DNA of 64,000 nucleotides from an uncultured Desulfobacterales bacterium (GCA_938048455.1 CALIUY010000022.1:1-64000), one strand, 5' to 3'; positions 1 to 8,609 are shown, counted from the stretch's first letter. Numbers and translations are program-made. Notes: generated by a model not told the origin, from the sequence alone.

Positions 1-144
1 ATGGGCCTTTTCCGCAGGAATTCCCAAGCGCTCGAGGATCTCGCCCACCGCCGTGCCCTCCGTGATGGGGATCTCTTCCGGGCAATCGGGGACGAGCGAC
101 TTCAGGCCGGCGTACAAATGAAGGCGGATCGAGGCGGGAGCCAT
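1..144 (-). CDS. MoaD/ThiS-family ubiquitin-like sulfur carrier, N-terminal part
   Basis: Only the first 48 codons are present; the gene runs off the left edge. The start is an ATG at 142-144 on the minus strand, preceded by a GAGGA ribosome site. The visible peptide (start MAPASIRLHLYAGLKSL) has the beta-strand, 'Y..LK' and 'V.E.L..LGIP' pattern of the beta-grasp fold in small MoaD/ThiS sulfur carriers. Such proteins carry a C-terminal Gly-Gly that is thiocarboxylated to donate sulfur for molybdopterin, thiazole or other cofactors. The C-terminus is not in the window, so neither the Gly-Gly nor the pathway can be confirmed. Confidence 0.6.
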   Translation of the reverse strand, partial: MAPASIRLHLYAGLKSLVPDCPEEIPITEGTAVGEILERLGIPAEKAH

Positions 145-254
145 TTTTCCTCTTGTAAGACGAGCAGAGGGATGCTCTAACTCGGCGGCGCTTGCCTGGC
201 GAAAACCTACTTCCGGCGTAGCGGCGCGTCAAGGACGGAAAGGAAACCCCCGGC

Positions 255-1181
255 ATGTCCATCTTGGCGACCATCGTCCCCATCTTCGCCGTGATCGCGA
301 TCGGCATGACGGCGAAGGCCAGGGGCTTGCTTCCCCCGGAGTTTCTCGCGGCCGCAAACCGGCTGGTCTTCTACCTCGCCATCCCGGCCATGGTCTTCTC
401 GGCGATCGCCCGGGCCTCGCTCGAAGTCCATTTCAAACCCCTCGTGGCCGCCGTAACCCTGGCAACGATGCTCGCCGCTTGCATCCTGGCCTGGATCGCC
501 GCCGCCCTCGTGCGCATGGAGCCTCGACGGCGCGGCGCTTTCATCGAGGACTCCTTCCACGGCAACCAGGGCTACATCGGGCTTGCCGTGGCCCTCTATT
601 TTCTCGGACCCGAGGGCCTCGCCCGGGCGAGCATCCTTACCGGGTTCATGATGATCCTGAACAACTCGCTCGGTGTGGTCGTGCTGCAGCTCCATGCCCC
701 GGCCGGAGGCCATGGGGCGGGAGGATTCGAGGCCGCGGCACGCATGGCGAAAAACCCCGTCATCCTTTCCGCCCTGGGCGGTCTTCTCCTCTCCGCCTCG
801 GGGGTGGGACTCCATCCGGTGCTCGATCGCAGCCTGGCGATCCTCTCCGGCATGGCGCTGCCGCTTGCGCTGCTCATCATCGGCGCCTCGCTTTCCTTCG
901 ATCTGATGCGCTCGCGGCTTGCGGCGCTCTTCGGCTGCAGCTTGATCAAGCTCGTTCTCATGCCGGGGATCGGACTGGCCGCCTTTCTCGCCCTGGGGAT
1001 CGCCGCCGAGGACTTTCTTCCGGCGCTGATTCTCCTGGCCACACCGACCGCGACCGTCTCCTACGTGCTTGCCCGGCAGATGCGCGCCGATCATGAGTTC
1101 GCGGCAGGGGCGATCACCTTCAGCACCCTGTTTTCCGCGCTCACCTACACGGGCTGGCTGGCTCTCGGCGCCCGCCTCTGA
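255..1181 (+). CDS. AEC-family (auxin efflux carrier type) membrane transporter
   Basis: The 308-residue protein is almost entirely hydrophobic, with about ten predicted membrane segments, and matches the Mem_trans/AEC family in length and pattern. The N-terminus (MSILATIVPIFAVIAIG), an N-Q-G sequence near residue 98 (GNQGYIGLA) and the C-terminal TPTATVSY segment are typical. Family members export or exchange organic anions such as malate, or are uncharacterised permeases; the substrate here cannot be read from sequence. The ATG at 255 follows an AAGGAAA ribosome site. It sits divergently from the MoaD-like gene and upstream of two sugar epimerases with no obvious functional link. Confidence 0.85.
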   Translation: MSILATIVPIFAVIAIGMTAKARGLLPPEFLAAANRLVFYLAIPAMVFSAIARASLEVHFKPLVAAVTLATMLAACILAWIAAALVRMEPRRRGAFIEDSFHGNQGYIGLAVALYFLGPEGLARASILTGFMMILNNSLGVVVLQLHAPAGGHGAGGFEAAARMAKNPVILSALGGLLLSASGVGLHPVLDRSLAILSGMALPLALLIIGASLSFDLMRSRLAALFGCSLIKLVLMPGIGLAAFLALGIAAEDFLPALILLATPTATVSYVLARQMRADHEFAAGAITFSTLFSALTYTGWLALGARL

Positions 1182-1195
1182 GACCGCGACCGCCC

Positions 1196-1224
1196 TTGAG
1201 CGCAAGGGTCGACCGGGCTATGCT
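1196..1224 (+). promoter_or_regulatory. Predicted sigma-70 promoter for the epimerase pair
   Basis: TTGAGC at 1196-1201 and TATGCT at 1219-1224 are separated by 17 bp, and lie about 48 bp upstream of the GTG start at 1272. This is a pattern match only. Confidence 0.5.
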
Positions 1225-1271
1225 GGAGCCTGCATGAGGCTCCCCACCTGAACCCCGGAGGATCCGCCGGC

Positions 1272-2210
1272 GTGGAAACCGTGCTCGTCACTGGAGGCGC
1301 AGGCTTCATCGGCTCGCACCTGGTCGAGCGGCTCGTCGCCGAAGGGTTCGTCGTGCGGGTGCTCGACGATCTCTCGAGCGGGTGCATGGCGAATCTCGCC
1401 GCCGTGCGCGATCGGATCGAGTTTCAAAAGGGGGATCTCCGCGACCCGGCGGTGTCGCGCAAGGCGGCCGCCGGATGCACTTGGGTCTTCCACCTCGCCG
1501 CCGTGGTCTCGGTGCCGCAGACGATCGGGGATCCCGCGGGCTCGGCCGCGGTGAACGAAACCGGCTCCCTGCACGTGCTCGAAGCGGCACGCGAGGCCGG
1601 AGTCCGAAGGCTTGTTTTCGCGAGCTCGAGCGCGGTCTATGGAGATGATCCGCGGCTGCCGCTGCGGGAGGATCTTCCGCCGCGGCCGCGTTCCCCTTAT
1701 GCCGTCCAGAAGCTCGCCGTCGAGCATTACCTTGCGGTCTACGACGAGCTCTTCGGGCTGAGCACGGCGAGCCTTCGGTTTTTCAACGTCTTCGGTCCGC
1801 GGCAGGACCCCTCCTCGCCCTACTCGGGGGTGATCTCGATCTTTTTACGCCGGGCGCTCGAAGACCAGGCTCCGGTCATTTACGGCGACGGGCTCCAGAC
1901 GCGCGATTTCATTTATGTCGCCGACGTGGTCGAGGCGCTGCTCCTTGCCGCCCGCTCCTCCGCAGCCGGAGTCTTCAATGTCGGCACGGGCCGGGAGGTC
2001 GAGATTGTCTCCCTGTGGCGGCAGATCGCCGCCCTCACCGGCTGCAAGCGCCTGCCGCATCATGCAGCGCCGCGACCCGGAGACATCCGCCGCTCGGTCG
2101 CCGCGGTCGGCGAAGCCTCCTCCCGGCTGGGGTTTTCCGCGCGCGTCGGCTTCGAAGAGGGGCTTGCCCGAACGCTGGCCTGGTATCGGGGGAGCGGGTC
2201 CGGGGCCTGA
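1272..2210 (+). CDS. NAD-dependent epimerase/dehydratase (GalE-like extended SDR)
   Basis: The 312-residue protein has the Rossmann glycine motif [11 protein letters not shown] at residues 7-17 and the catalytic S...YxxxK arrangement (ASSSAVYG, then YAVQK). This is the signature of extended short-chain dehydrogenases that act on nucleotide sugars, such as UDP-glucose 4-epimerase. The product is probably a UDP-hexose epimerase for surface polysaccharide, but the exact sugar is not determined. The start is GTG at 1272 with CGGAGG ten bases upstream. A second epimerase follows 40 bp downstream on the same strand, so the two are likely co-transcribed. Confidence 0.8.
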   Translation: METVLVTGGAGFIGSHLVERLVAEGFVVRVLDDLSSGCMANLAAVRDRIEFQKGDLRDPAVSRKAAAGCTWVFHLAAVVSVPQTIGDPAGSAAVNETGSLHVLEAAREAGVRRLVFASSSAVYGDDPRLPLREDLPPRPRSPYAVQKLAVEHYLAVYDELFGLSTASLRFFNVFGPRQDPSSPYSGVISIFLRRALEDQAPVIYGDGLQTRDFIYVADVVEALLLAARSSAAGVFNVGTGREVEIVSLWRQIAALTGCKRLPHHAAPRPGDIRRSVAAVGEASSRLGFSARVGFEEGLARTLAWYRGSGSGA

Positions 2211-2250
2211 TCCCTTTGAAGCGCCGGATGCGGAAAGGAAGAAAACCGCC

Positions 2251-3267
2251 ATGGAAGAACATCGCTTGCTGGTGACGGGGGCGGCGGGGTTCATCGGCTA
2301 TCACCTTTGCCGTCGCCTGCTGGAGGAAGGGCGGAGCGTGACCGGGTTGGACAACCTCAACCCCTATTACAGCGTGCGGCTCAAAGAGGACCGCCTTGCG
2401 CTTCTCGCCGCCCGGCCGAATTTCCGTTTTCACCGGCTCGATCTCGCCGACCGTGCCGGAATGGAGCGGCTGTTCGCCGAGGAGCGCTTCGCGGTCGTCG
2501 TCCACCTCGCGGCCCAGGCGGGGGTGCGCTACTCGCTCGAGAACCCGCACGCCTACGTGGAGGCGAACCTCGCCGGCTTTCTAAACGTGCTCGAAGGCTG
2601 CCGCCGCAGCGAAGTCCAACACCTGCTCTTCGCCTCTTCGAGTTCGGTCTACGGCGCGAACACGCTCATGCCCTTTTCGGTGCACCACAACGTCGATCAC
2701 CCGGTGTCGCTCTATGCCGCCAGCAAGAAGGCCAACGAGTTGATGGCCCATGCCTACAGTCACCTCTACGGGCTGCCCTGCACGGGCCTTCGTTTTTTCA
2801 CCGTCTACGGCCCTTGGGGGAGACCCGACATGGCGCTTTTTCTCTTCACCCAGGCGATCCTCGAGGGCCGCCCGATCCGGGTCTTCAATCACGGCCGCAT
2901 GCAACGGGACTTCACCTACATCGATGACATCATCGAGGGGGTGGTGCGGGTGATGGGGCGGCGGCCGACGCCCAACCCGGCCTGGCGGGGCGACCGTCCC
3001 GATCCCGGTTCTTCCTACGCCCCCTACCGCATCTACAACATCGGCAACAACCGGCCGGTCGAGCTCGAGCGCTTCATCGCCGTGCTCGAAGAGGTGCTCG
3101 GGAAAAAAGCCGTAAAGGAGTATCTTCCGCTGCAGGCGGGCGATGTGCCGGCAACCTACGCCGACGTGGAGGATCTGGCGGCCGATGTGGGTTTTCGGCC
3201 GGCGACCCCGCTCGAGACGGGGATCGCGCGCTTCGTCTCCTGGTACCGCTCTTATTACGGCGTGTAA
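2251..3267 (+). CDS. UDP-glucuronate 4-epimerase-like NAD-dependent epimerase
   Basis: The 338-residue protein carries [11 protein letters not shown] near its N-terminus, then [13 protein letters not shown], and the catalytic Tyr/Lys as YAASKKANE. The 'NPYY' segment, the [13 protein letters not shown] block and the [14 protein letters not shown] block are characteristic of CapI/LpsL-type UDP-glucuronate epimerases, which make UDP-galacturonate for capsule or lipopolysaccharide. An in-frame opening extends further upstream, but ATG 2251 aligns with the family start and has a GGAAAGGAAG ribosome site. It lies 40 bp after the previous epimerase and converges on oadB. Confidence 0.87.
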   Translation: MEEHRLLVTGAAGFIGYHLCRRLLEEGRSVTGLDNLNPYYSVRLKEDRLALLAARPNFRFHRLDLADRAGMERLFAEERFAVVVHLAAQAGVRYSLENPHAYVEANLAGFLNVLEGCRRSEVQHLLFASSSSVYGANTLMPFSVHHNVDHPVSLYAASKKANELMAHAYSHLYGLPCTGLRFFTVYGPWGRPDMALFLFTQAILEGRPIRVFNHGRMQRDFTYIDDIIEGVVRVMGRRPTPNPAWRGDRPDPGSSYAPYRIYNIGNNRPVELERFIAVLEEVLGKKAVKEYLPLQAGDVPATYADVEDLAADVGFRPATPLETGIARFVSWYRSYYGV

Positions 3268-3285
3268 CGCCCCCCGGAGTTTCCT

Positions 3286-4497
3286 TCAGCCCAGCATGGA
3301 AAGCAATACGCCCGCGGCCACCGCCGAGCCGATGACGCCGGCGACGTTCGGCCCCATCGCGTGCATGAGAAGGAAATTCGACGGGTTGTACTGCTGGCCG
3401 ACGGTCTGGGAAACCCGGGCGGCCATCGGGACGGCCGAGACCCCGGCCGAGCCGATGAGCGGGTTCACCTTGCCGCCCGAGGTCCGGTACATGATCTTTC
3501 CGAGAAGCACCCCGCCCGCGGTCCCCACGGCGAAGGCGAAAACGCCGAGCAGGATGATCCCCAGGGTTCTCGGGTTGAGAAAGAGCGGGCCGCTCGCCGT
3601 CGCGCCGACCGAGACCCCGAGCAGTATGGTGACGATGTTGATGAGCTCGTTCTGCGCGGTCTTGAGCAGGCGGTTCAGGATCGGCTGCATGGAAACCGCC
3701 TCCCGCAGGAGATTTCCCAACATGAGCATGCCGACCAGGGGGGCGGCGGCGGGCAAGATGAGGGAGACGGCGGCGGTGACGACGATCGGAAAAACGATCC
3801 GCTCGGTGCGCGACACCTCGCGCAGCTCCTCCATCACCACCTCTCGTTCCTTCTTCGTGGTGAGCAGCTTCATAATGGGCGGCTGGATGAGCGGGACGAG
3901 CGCCATGTACGAGTAGGCCGCGACGGCCACGGGGCCGAGAAGATGGGGGGCGAGCCGCGCGGTGAGGTAGATCGCCGTCGGGCCGTCGGCCCCGCCGATG
4001 ATCCCGATCGAGGCCGCCTCCTGCGGGCTGAAAGAGATGCCGGGAAGGAAATCGAGCAGCAGCGCGCCGATAAAGGTGGTGAAGATGCCGAACTGCGCGG
4101 CGGCACCGAGGAGGAGGCTGCGGGGGTTGGCGATCAGCGGTCCGAAGTCGGTCATCGCGCCTACCCCGAGGAAAATGAGCGGCGGGTAAATCCCCAGTTT
4201 GATCCCTTGATAGAGGTAGTAAATCAGCCCCCCCACTTCCTTCATTTCCTGGACCGCCTGGCCGGTGCGGGGGTCGATCACCGTCTCATAGACCGGGGGG
4301 GCCATAAGGCCGGCAAGCGGGAGATTGCCGAGAAGCACCCCGAAGCCGATCGGCAGGAGCAGGAGCGGCTCGAAGCCTTTTTTGAGGGCGAGATAGATCA
4401 GAATGCAGGCGACGCCGATCATGACGGCCTGCTGCCAGGTCATGGCGGCAAAACCCATCGTTTCCAGGAATCTGAGGATCGACTCTCCGATCGACAT
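3286..4497 (-). CDS. oadB: Sodium-translocating decarboxylase, membrane beta subunit (OadB/MmdB/GcdB family)
   Basis: The 403-residue protein has about ten membrane segments and the family's key [10 protein letters not shown] block; its Asp171 corresponds to the essential intramembrane aspartate of the oxaloacetate decarboxylase beta subunit. A later [12 protein letters not shown] and the C-terminal [19 protein letters not shown] are also diagnostic. The beta subunit decarboxylates carboxybiotin and drives sodium export. It is the last gene of mmdA-oadG-oadB; its AAGGAGG ribosome site precedes the ATG at 4497. No biotin-carrier gene is adjacent. It ends 18 bp from the convergent epimerase gene. 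Confidence 0.93.
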   Translation of the reverse strand: MSIGESILRFLETMGFAAMTWQQAVMIGVACILIYLALKKGFEPLLLLPIGFGVLLGNLPLAGLMAPPVYETVIDPRTGQAVQEMKEVGGLIYYLYQGIKLGIYPPLIFLGVGAMTDFGPLIANPRSLLLGAAAQFGIFTTFIGALLLDFLPGISFSPQEAASIGIIGGADGPTAIYLTARLAPHLLGPVAVAAYSYMALVPLIQPPIMKLLTTKKEREVVMEELREVSRTERIVFPIVVTAAVSLILPAAAPLVGMLMLGNLLREAVSMQPILNRLLKTAQNELINIVTILLGVSVGATASGPLFLNPRTLGIILLGVFAFAVGTAGGVLLGKIMYRTSGGKVNPLIGSAGVSAVPMAARVSQTVGQQYNPSNFLLMHAMGPNVAGVIGSAVAAGVLLSMLG

Positions 4498-4561
4498 ACC
4501 GGGCCCTCCTTATCAAGGCTCACGGTCAGGCCGGAAAGGGCAATGGCCTGGGACACCGCTC

Positions 4562-4975
4562 TCAGAGTCTGCGGGCCATCATCTGATCCAGGCGGGCGGC
4601 ACGCCCCCAGAACGAGAGATCGTCGGGAAGCCGCTTGACGGGCGGCTCCAGGGCCAAAGCCTCGGCTTGGAGATAGGCGGAAACCGCAGCCATCACTGCG
4701 GCGACGACCGCCGGCCGCAGAGCCGCCGGGGCGGCCGCGGCCGGCGCGGGCTCCGGGGCCGGCTTCGAAGGCGGTCGGGGAAGCGGCGGGGGTTTTTCCT
4801 CGGCCGCGGCCGGCGCCGCGGGCTTCGGTTCCTGCGCGGCCGGTGAGCGCCGGGTTCCGAAGAGCCGCTCGAAAAAACCGAGCAGGCTGGAGAGAAAGAT
4901 CAGGACGAGAAAGACGATCCCCATGCCGAGGACCGTCATGACCAGACCGATGTCGAGCTTTTCCCAGGTATCCAA
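4562..4975 (-). CDS. oadG: OadG-family small membrane subunit of the sodium-pump decarboxylase
   Basis: This 137-residue protein has one N-terminal membrane helix (LVMTVLGMGIVFLVLIFLS, residues 11-29), then a long Ala/Pro-rich linker (about 45-90) and a C-terminal AVVAAVMAAVSAYL segment seen in gamma/delta subunits of the oxaloacetate/methylmalonyl-CoA decarboxylases. The subunit anchors the carboxyltransferase to the membrane beta subunit. It begins at a TTG codon (4973-4975) with GGAAGGAAG upstream. No biotinylation motif (A/V-M-K-M) is present, so it does not double as the biotin carrier despite the Pro/Ala linker. Confidence 0.8.
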   Translation of the reverse strand: MDTWEKLDIGLVMTVLGMGIVFLVLIFLSSLLGFFERLFGTRRSPAAQEPKPAAPAAAEEKPPPLPRPPSKPAPEPAPAAAAPAALRPAVVAAVMAAVSAYLQAEALALEPPVKRLPDDLSFWGRAARLDQMMARRL

Positions 4976-4990
4976 GGGCGGCTTCCTTCC

Positions 4991-6538
4991 TCAGACGGGG
5001 AGATTGCCGTGTTTCTTCGGCGGGAGCACATCCCGCTTGCCCTGCAGAGCCTCGAAGGCGCGGACGAGGGCCCGGCGCGAGGCGGCGGGCTCGAGCACGT
5101 CGTCGACATAGCCGCGGGCGGCGGCGATGTAGGGGGTTGCGAAGCGATCCCGGTACTCGGCGATCTTTTCGTTGCGCGCGGCATCCGGATCGGCCGCGGC
5201 GGCGATCTCACGGCGGAAAATGATGTTCGCCGCCCCCTCGGGCCCCATCACCGCGATCTCGGCGCTCGGCCAGGCGTAGACGGTGTCGGCGCCGAGATCC
5301 CGGCTGCACATCGCGAGATAGGCACCGCCGTAGGCCTTGCGGAGAATGAGGGTCACCTTGGGCACCGTCGCCTCGGAATAGGCGTACAGCATTTTCGCTC
5401 CGTGGCGGATGATGCCGCCGAATTCCTGGTGCGTTCCGGGAAGGAATCCCGGGACGTCGACCAGATTGAGCAGCGGGAGGCCGAAGGCGTCGCAGGTGCG
5501 GATGAAGCGCGCCGCCTTGTCGGAGGCATTGATGTCCAAGCAGCCGGCGAGGTGGGCGGGCTGGTTGGCGATGATGCCGATGCTGCGGCCGTTCAAGCGG
5601 GCGAAACAGACGATGATGTTGGCGGCGTAATGCTGGTGGACTTCGAAGAAATCGCCGTGGTCGACCAGCGCGCGGATGACTTTGCGCATGTCATAGGAGC
5701 GGTTCGGCGAGGCCGGAAGAATCGTGTTCAGCCCCTCGTCGCGCCGCTCGGGGTCGTCGGTGGGCTCAAGACGCGGCGCGGACTCGAGGTTGTTCGAGGG
5801 GAGATAGCCGAGCAGCCGCCGGATGTCGGCCAGGCAGCTGCGGTCGTCCCGGGCGAAAAAGTGGGCCACCCCGCTGGTGCGATTGTGGGTCATGGCTCCC
5901 CCCAGCTCTTCGGCCGAGACCTCTTCGCCGGTCACGGCCTTGATCACCTGGGGGCCGGTGATGAACATTTGGCTCGTGCGATCGACCATGAAGGTGAAGT
6001 CCATGAGCGCCGGGGAATAGACCGCCCCCCCGGCGCTCGGTCCCATGATGGCGGCGATCTGGGGAATCACCCCCGAAGCGCGGGTATTGCGGAAAAAGAT
6101 CTGCCCGTAGCCGGAGAGGGCGTCGACCCCTTCCTGGATGCGCGCCCCCCCGGAGTCGTTCAGGCCCACGACCGGGGCCCCGGTCTTGAGAGCGAGATCG
6201 AGCACCTTGCAGATCTTCTTGGCGTGCATTTCGCCTAGCGAGCCGCCCATGACGGTGAAATCCTGGGCATAGACATAGACTGTGCGGCCCTCGATCGTGC
6301 CGTAGCCGGTCACGACCCCTTCGGCCGGGATCTCGGTCTTTTCCATGCCGAATTCGCTGCAGCGGTGCCGGACGAAGGCGTCGAGTTCGACGAAGCTCTC
6401 CGGGTCGAGCAAAAGCGCGATGCGCTCGCGCGCCGTGAGCTTGCCGGAGTCGTGCTGTTTCGCCACGGCCTTCTCGCCGCCGCCGGCGAGGATCGCGCTG
6501 CGCCGGGCCATGAGTTCCTGGATCTTTTCTGCGGCCAT
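4991..6538 (-). CDS. mmdA: Acyl-CoA carboxyltransferase subunit (methylmalonyl-CoA decarboxylase alpha / propionyl-CoA carboxylase beta type)
   Basis: The 515-residue protein has two crotonase-fold carboxyltransferase domains, typical of MmdA/PccB (about 510-520 residues). Recognisable blocks are MGGSLGEMHAKK, LNDSGGARIQEG and IMGPSAGGAVYSPA in the N-half, and DVPGFLPGTHQE, RKAYGGAYLAM and VMGPEGAANIIF in the C-half. It moves carboxyl between acyl-CoA and biotin. Because it heads an operon with oadG and oadB, it most likely works as methylmalonyl-CoA (or glutaconyl/malonyl-CoA) decarboxylase linked to sodium export, though propionyl-CoA carboxylase cannot be excluded. The ATG at 6538 has GGAGGGG nine bases upstream. 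Confidence 0.92.
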   Translation of the reverse strand: MAAEKIQELMARRSAILAGGGEKAVAKQHDSGKLTARERIALLLDPESFVELDAFVRHRCSEFGMEKTEIPAEGVVTGYGTIEGRTVYVYAQDFTVMGGSLGEMHAKKICKVLDLALKTGAPVVGLNDSGGARIQEGVDALSGYGQIFFRNTRASGVIPQIAAIMGPSAGGAVYSPALMDFTFMVDRTSQMFITGPQVIKAVTGEEVSAEELGGAMTHNRTSGVAHFFARDDRSCLADIRRLLGYLPSNNLESAPRLEPTDDPERRDEGLNTILPASPNRSYDMRKVIRALVDHGDFFEVHQHYAANIIVCFARLNGRSIGIIANQPAHLAGCLDINASDKAARFIRTCDAFGLPLLNLVDVPGFLPGTHQEFGGIIRHGAKMLYAYSEATVPKVTLILRKAYGGAYLAMCSRDLGADTVYAWPSAEIAVMGPEGAANIIFRREIAAAADPDAARNEKIAEYRDRFATPYIAAARGYVDDVLEPAASRRALVRAFEALQGKRDVLPPKKHGNLPV

Positions 6539-6635
6539 TCCATGCCCCTCCTGCGGAAGGATTGCTGATTGCGGGTCGATGCGCGGATAAAGAAGACCCG
6601 CTTATCATCCTTGACCGACGCTTTCAACCGGAAAT

Positions 6636-6890
6636 TGGCCTCTGTGCGGATCGGGGGAAGTGCCGAAGGCGGTATTGCGGTCTCTCAGGCGGGCAGCGGA
6701 ACAGGCTTTCCGTTTCCGAAATGCCCAGGGGCCTAAGGAGGCGTTCGGGGCGACAAAAAGAGGCGCGGTAACCCCCACGGAGTCCGTGCCGGCTGTCGGA
6801 CAACCGGGAGGGCTCAAACGGTGAGGCAGGTCTCGCGCCGGGGGAGCAAGGGTTGAGCACTCTTCACCCCAAAAGACACGGCGGCAGCGG
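6636..6890 (+). promoter_or_regulatory. Glycine-riboswitch-like element, possibly tandem, without a downstream gene
   Basis: The plus strand carries two blocks diagnostic of the glycine riboswitch core in the right order and spacing: CCGAAGG at 6663-6669 and CTCTCAGGC at 6682-6690, followed by GCGGAACAG. A weaker second copy follows: GCGCCGGGGGAGCAA (6835-6849) resembles the same core, and CTCTTCACCCCAAAAGACA (6860-6878) resembles the CTCTCAGG...AAAAGGACA segment. The usual 5' AGAG of the first aptamer is not obvious. No plausible protein gene follows on this strand before the LysR gene at 7436, and the intervening minus-strand gene faces it. It may be a remnant or serve a non-coding role. 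Confidence 0.5.
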
Positions 6891-7042
6891 GGCGGCCAAA
6901 GCAGCCCCACCGGCCTGGCGCGATCGGGTTTTCCGTGGCGGGACGGCGGGCGGCCGGGCGGGGCCCTGGGCAGCGCATCATCGGCTGGGGCGGCCTGACC
7001 GACCCGGCGCCCGGTTGCCAATCGGATGCACTGCCCGCCGGC
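6891..7042. other. Intergenic sequence with no recognisable gene
   Basis: This is GC-rich sequence between the glycine-riboswitch-like element and the 3' end of the small minus-strand gene. Open frames cross it on both strands, but their translations are low-complexity (Arg/Pro/Gly-rich) and match no family I recognise. No terminator with a T-run is seen. Confidence 0.4.
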
Positions 7043-7273
7043 TCAATGGGTGCGATGGGCTGCGAGCGAAGGCGTCAACGCCGGGGGCCGTGTCTTCGTC
7101 CGCCGATCGTTCTTCTTCCTCTTCGTCAGGCCCAGACGGGCGAAAACGCGGGCGAACATTTCGGCGAATGGTTCAAAGACGGCCTTGTCGTGCAGCTTTC
7201 GCCCTTCCTCCATCAGCGCCCATCGGTCCAGCAGCCCCTCCGTAACCGGAAAAATCCGAGAATTCTCTTTCAT
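7043..7273 (-). CDS. Small uncharacterised protein divergent from a LysR regulator
   Basis: This predicted 76-residue protein (start MKENSRIFPVTEGLLDRWAL) begins at ATG 7271-7273 with a near-perfect ribosome site, GGGAGGT, six bases upstream. That site is the best support that the gene is real. The N-terminal 55 residues are a plausible amphipathic helical unit (EEGRKLHDKAVFEPFAEMF); the tail is basic and low-complexity. I do not recognise the family. It lies head-to-head with the LysR regulator at 7436, a layout in which the regulator often controls its divergent neighbour, so it may be a LysR target. A shorter reading ending nearer residue 55 is not supported by any stop codon. Confidence 0.55.
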   Translation of the reverse strand: MKENSRIFPVTEGLLDRWALMEEGRKLHDKAVFEPFAEMFARVFARLGLTKRKKNDRRTKTRPPALTPSLAAHRTH

Positions 7274-7302
7274 CGCGCACCTCCCGAAGGGTTTTTGTTG
7301 GG

Positions 7303-7331
7303 TTGACAGGTCGATCCCGTTCTCATTATGG
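7303..7331 (+). promoter_or_regulatory. Predicted promoter in the divergent LysR/small-protein intergenic region
   Basis: A perfect TTGACA at 7303-7308 is followed after 17 bp by TTATGG at 7326-7331, pointing toward the LysR gene. The site lies 30-58 bp upstream of the divergent small gene's start, so a regulator bound here could affect both directions. Confidence 0.4.
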
Positions 7332-7435
7332 GTATCCGAGATTGAGCCGTCCATGGCAAAAAAAAGGAATCGGCTGTGCATAAATCGGCATCTGAAAACG
7401 GCCCGAAGCGCGCGGCGAGGGGAGCGGTCCTGAGG

Positions 7436-8338
7436 ATGAACTGGGATGATCTCCGCTTTTTCATCGTGCTCTCCCGGAAGCGATCCTTCCTCGCCGCCGC
7501 CTCCGAGCTCCGGCTGACCCACAGCACGGTCTCCCGGCGCCTGTCGGCCCTGGAGGCCGCGTTGCAGACGCAGCTCTTCCATCGCACGGAGAGAGGCTGC
7601 CGGCTCACGCCGGCGGGGGAGAAGCTGCTGCCCTATGCGGAGCAGCTCGAATCGACCATCGCCGCTCTCGAGGAGGAGGTCTCCGGCAGGGACAAGACGC
7701 TCTCCGGGGCCATTCGCATCGGCGCGCCGGACGGCTTCGGCAATTGCTTCCTTGCCCCCCGGCTGGGGAAATTCCAGCGATTGCACCCGGAGCTGGAGAT
7801 CGAGCTGGTGGCCGTGCCCATGTACTACAGCCTCGCCCGGCGGGAGATCGATCTGCTGATCACCATCCGTAAACCGGCGGGCGGCCAGATCATCGCCCGG
7901 AAGCTGCCGAGTTACCGTTTCGGTCTTTTCGCCACGAAAACCTACCTGCGGGGGCATCCCCCGATCCGCAGCCGCGAGGATCTTCGCGGGCATCGCCTGA
8001 TCGGCTACATCGAGGATCTCCTCTACGACGAGGAGCTCCACTTCCTGGACGAAATCCTGCCCGGCCTGCGCCCCCGGTTCCGCAGTTCCACCATCATCGG
8101 CCAGATGAACGCGATCTTGTCCGACAACGGGGTCGGCATCCTGCCCCATTTTCTGGCGCACACCGAGCCTGCGCTCGTGAACCTCTTGCCGGAACTGAGC
8201 TTCGAGCGGACCTTCTGGATCCAGTACCACCCGGAATCCCGGCGGATCGCCCGCGTCCGGGCGACGATCGACTTCATCGCCGCCGAGATGGAGGCGAGCC
8301 GCGCCGTCCTCTGCGGCCTTCCCCGCGGCAACGGTTGA
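7436..8338 (+). CDS. LysR-family transcriptional regulator
   Basis: The 300-residue protein has the LysR winged-helix domain at its N-terminus (MNWDDLRFFIVLSRKRSF, then ASELRLTHSTVSRRLSALE at about residues 21-40) and a C-terminal substrate-binding domain (GAIRIGAPDGFG from about residue 90). The length matches the family. ATG 7436 starts at the usual position; an in-frame GTG 60 bp upstream would add residues unlike the family. LysR proteins bind DNA as tetramers and respond to a small ligand, often controlling a divergent gene; here that is the 76-residue protein. The ligand cannot be inferred. Confidence 0.92.
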   Translation: MNWDDLRFFIVLSRKRSFLAAASELRLTHSTVSRRLSALEAALQTQLFHRTERGCRLTPAGEKLLPYAEQLESTIAALEEEVSGRDKTLSGAIRIGAPDGFGNCFLAPRLGKFQRLHPELEIELVAVPMYYSLARREIDLLITIRKPAGGQIIARKLPSYRFGLFATKTYLRGHPPIRSREDLRGHRLIGYIEDLLYDEELHFLDEILPGLRPRFRSSTIIGQMNAILSDNGVGILPHFLAHTEPALVNLLPELSFERTFWIQYHPESRRIARVRATIDFIAAEMEASRAVLCGLPRGNG

Positions 8339-8376
8339 TTCGCCCGACGCCGGAGAGGCGACCGACCGGGGGGTGA

Positions 8377-8405
8377 TTGACCTCTCCGAAAAATTCCCCT
8401 AGTCT
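8377..8405 (+). promoter_or_regulatory. Predicted promoter of the SAM-riboswitch transcript
   Basis: TTGACC at 8377-8382 and TAGTCT at 8400-8405 have a 17-bp spacer. They end a few bases before the riboswitch aptamer begins, as expected for a riboswitch leader. Confidence 0.6.
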
Positions 8406-8409
8406 GTTC

Positions 8410-8527
8410 TCATCATCGAGCATGGAGAGCGGCGCGAGGGGACTGGCCCGATGACCGCCCGGCAACCTGATCCGCAAGGTGCCAACGCCAGCCCTGCGAA
8501 GGGGGCCATGCGGCAGAGAGATCGCAG
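8410..8527 (+). promoter_or_regulatory. SAM riboswitch (S-box / SAM clan)
   Basis: The leader contains the highly conserved S-box blocks in order: GAGGGGACTGGCCCGATGA at about 8436-8454, CCCGGCAACC at 8458-8467, AAGGTGCCAA at 8476-8485, and AGAGAGAT at 8515-8522, which can close P1 with CATCATCGAG near 8411. These are the S-adenosylmethionine-binding core segments. An intrinsic terminator follows directly, so it should switch off transcription when SAM is abundant. The exact subclass (SAM-I versus related SAM-IV forms) was not resolved. The controlled gene at 8610 is not a known methionine gene. Confidence 0.93.
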
Positions 8528-8540
8528 GCGGAATCCAAGG

Positions 8541-8563
8541 ACCTCCCGTGCGGGGGGTTTTTC
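8541..8563 (+). terminator. Riboswitch expression-platform terminator
   Basis: ACCTCCCG and CGGGGGGT form an 8-bp hairpin with a two-base loop, followed by a run of T. It lies 14 nt after the SAM aptamer and 47 nt before the start of the downstream gene, consistent with transcriptional attenuation. Confidence 0.85.
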
Positions 8564-8609
8564 ATTTCCGAGGGTTTGCGGAACCTGCGACGGCAAAGGA
8601 GGGTGCATC

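Noticed and set aside
6605..7021. 138-codon minus-strand frame upstream of mmdA, containing a GAGACCTGCC string like a cobalamin-riboswitch box
   Set aside because: The protein is low-complexity Pro/Arg with no start signal. For the riboswitch, the remaining conserved B12 segments are absent or wrongly spaced, while the plus strand gives a better match to a glycine aptamer.
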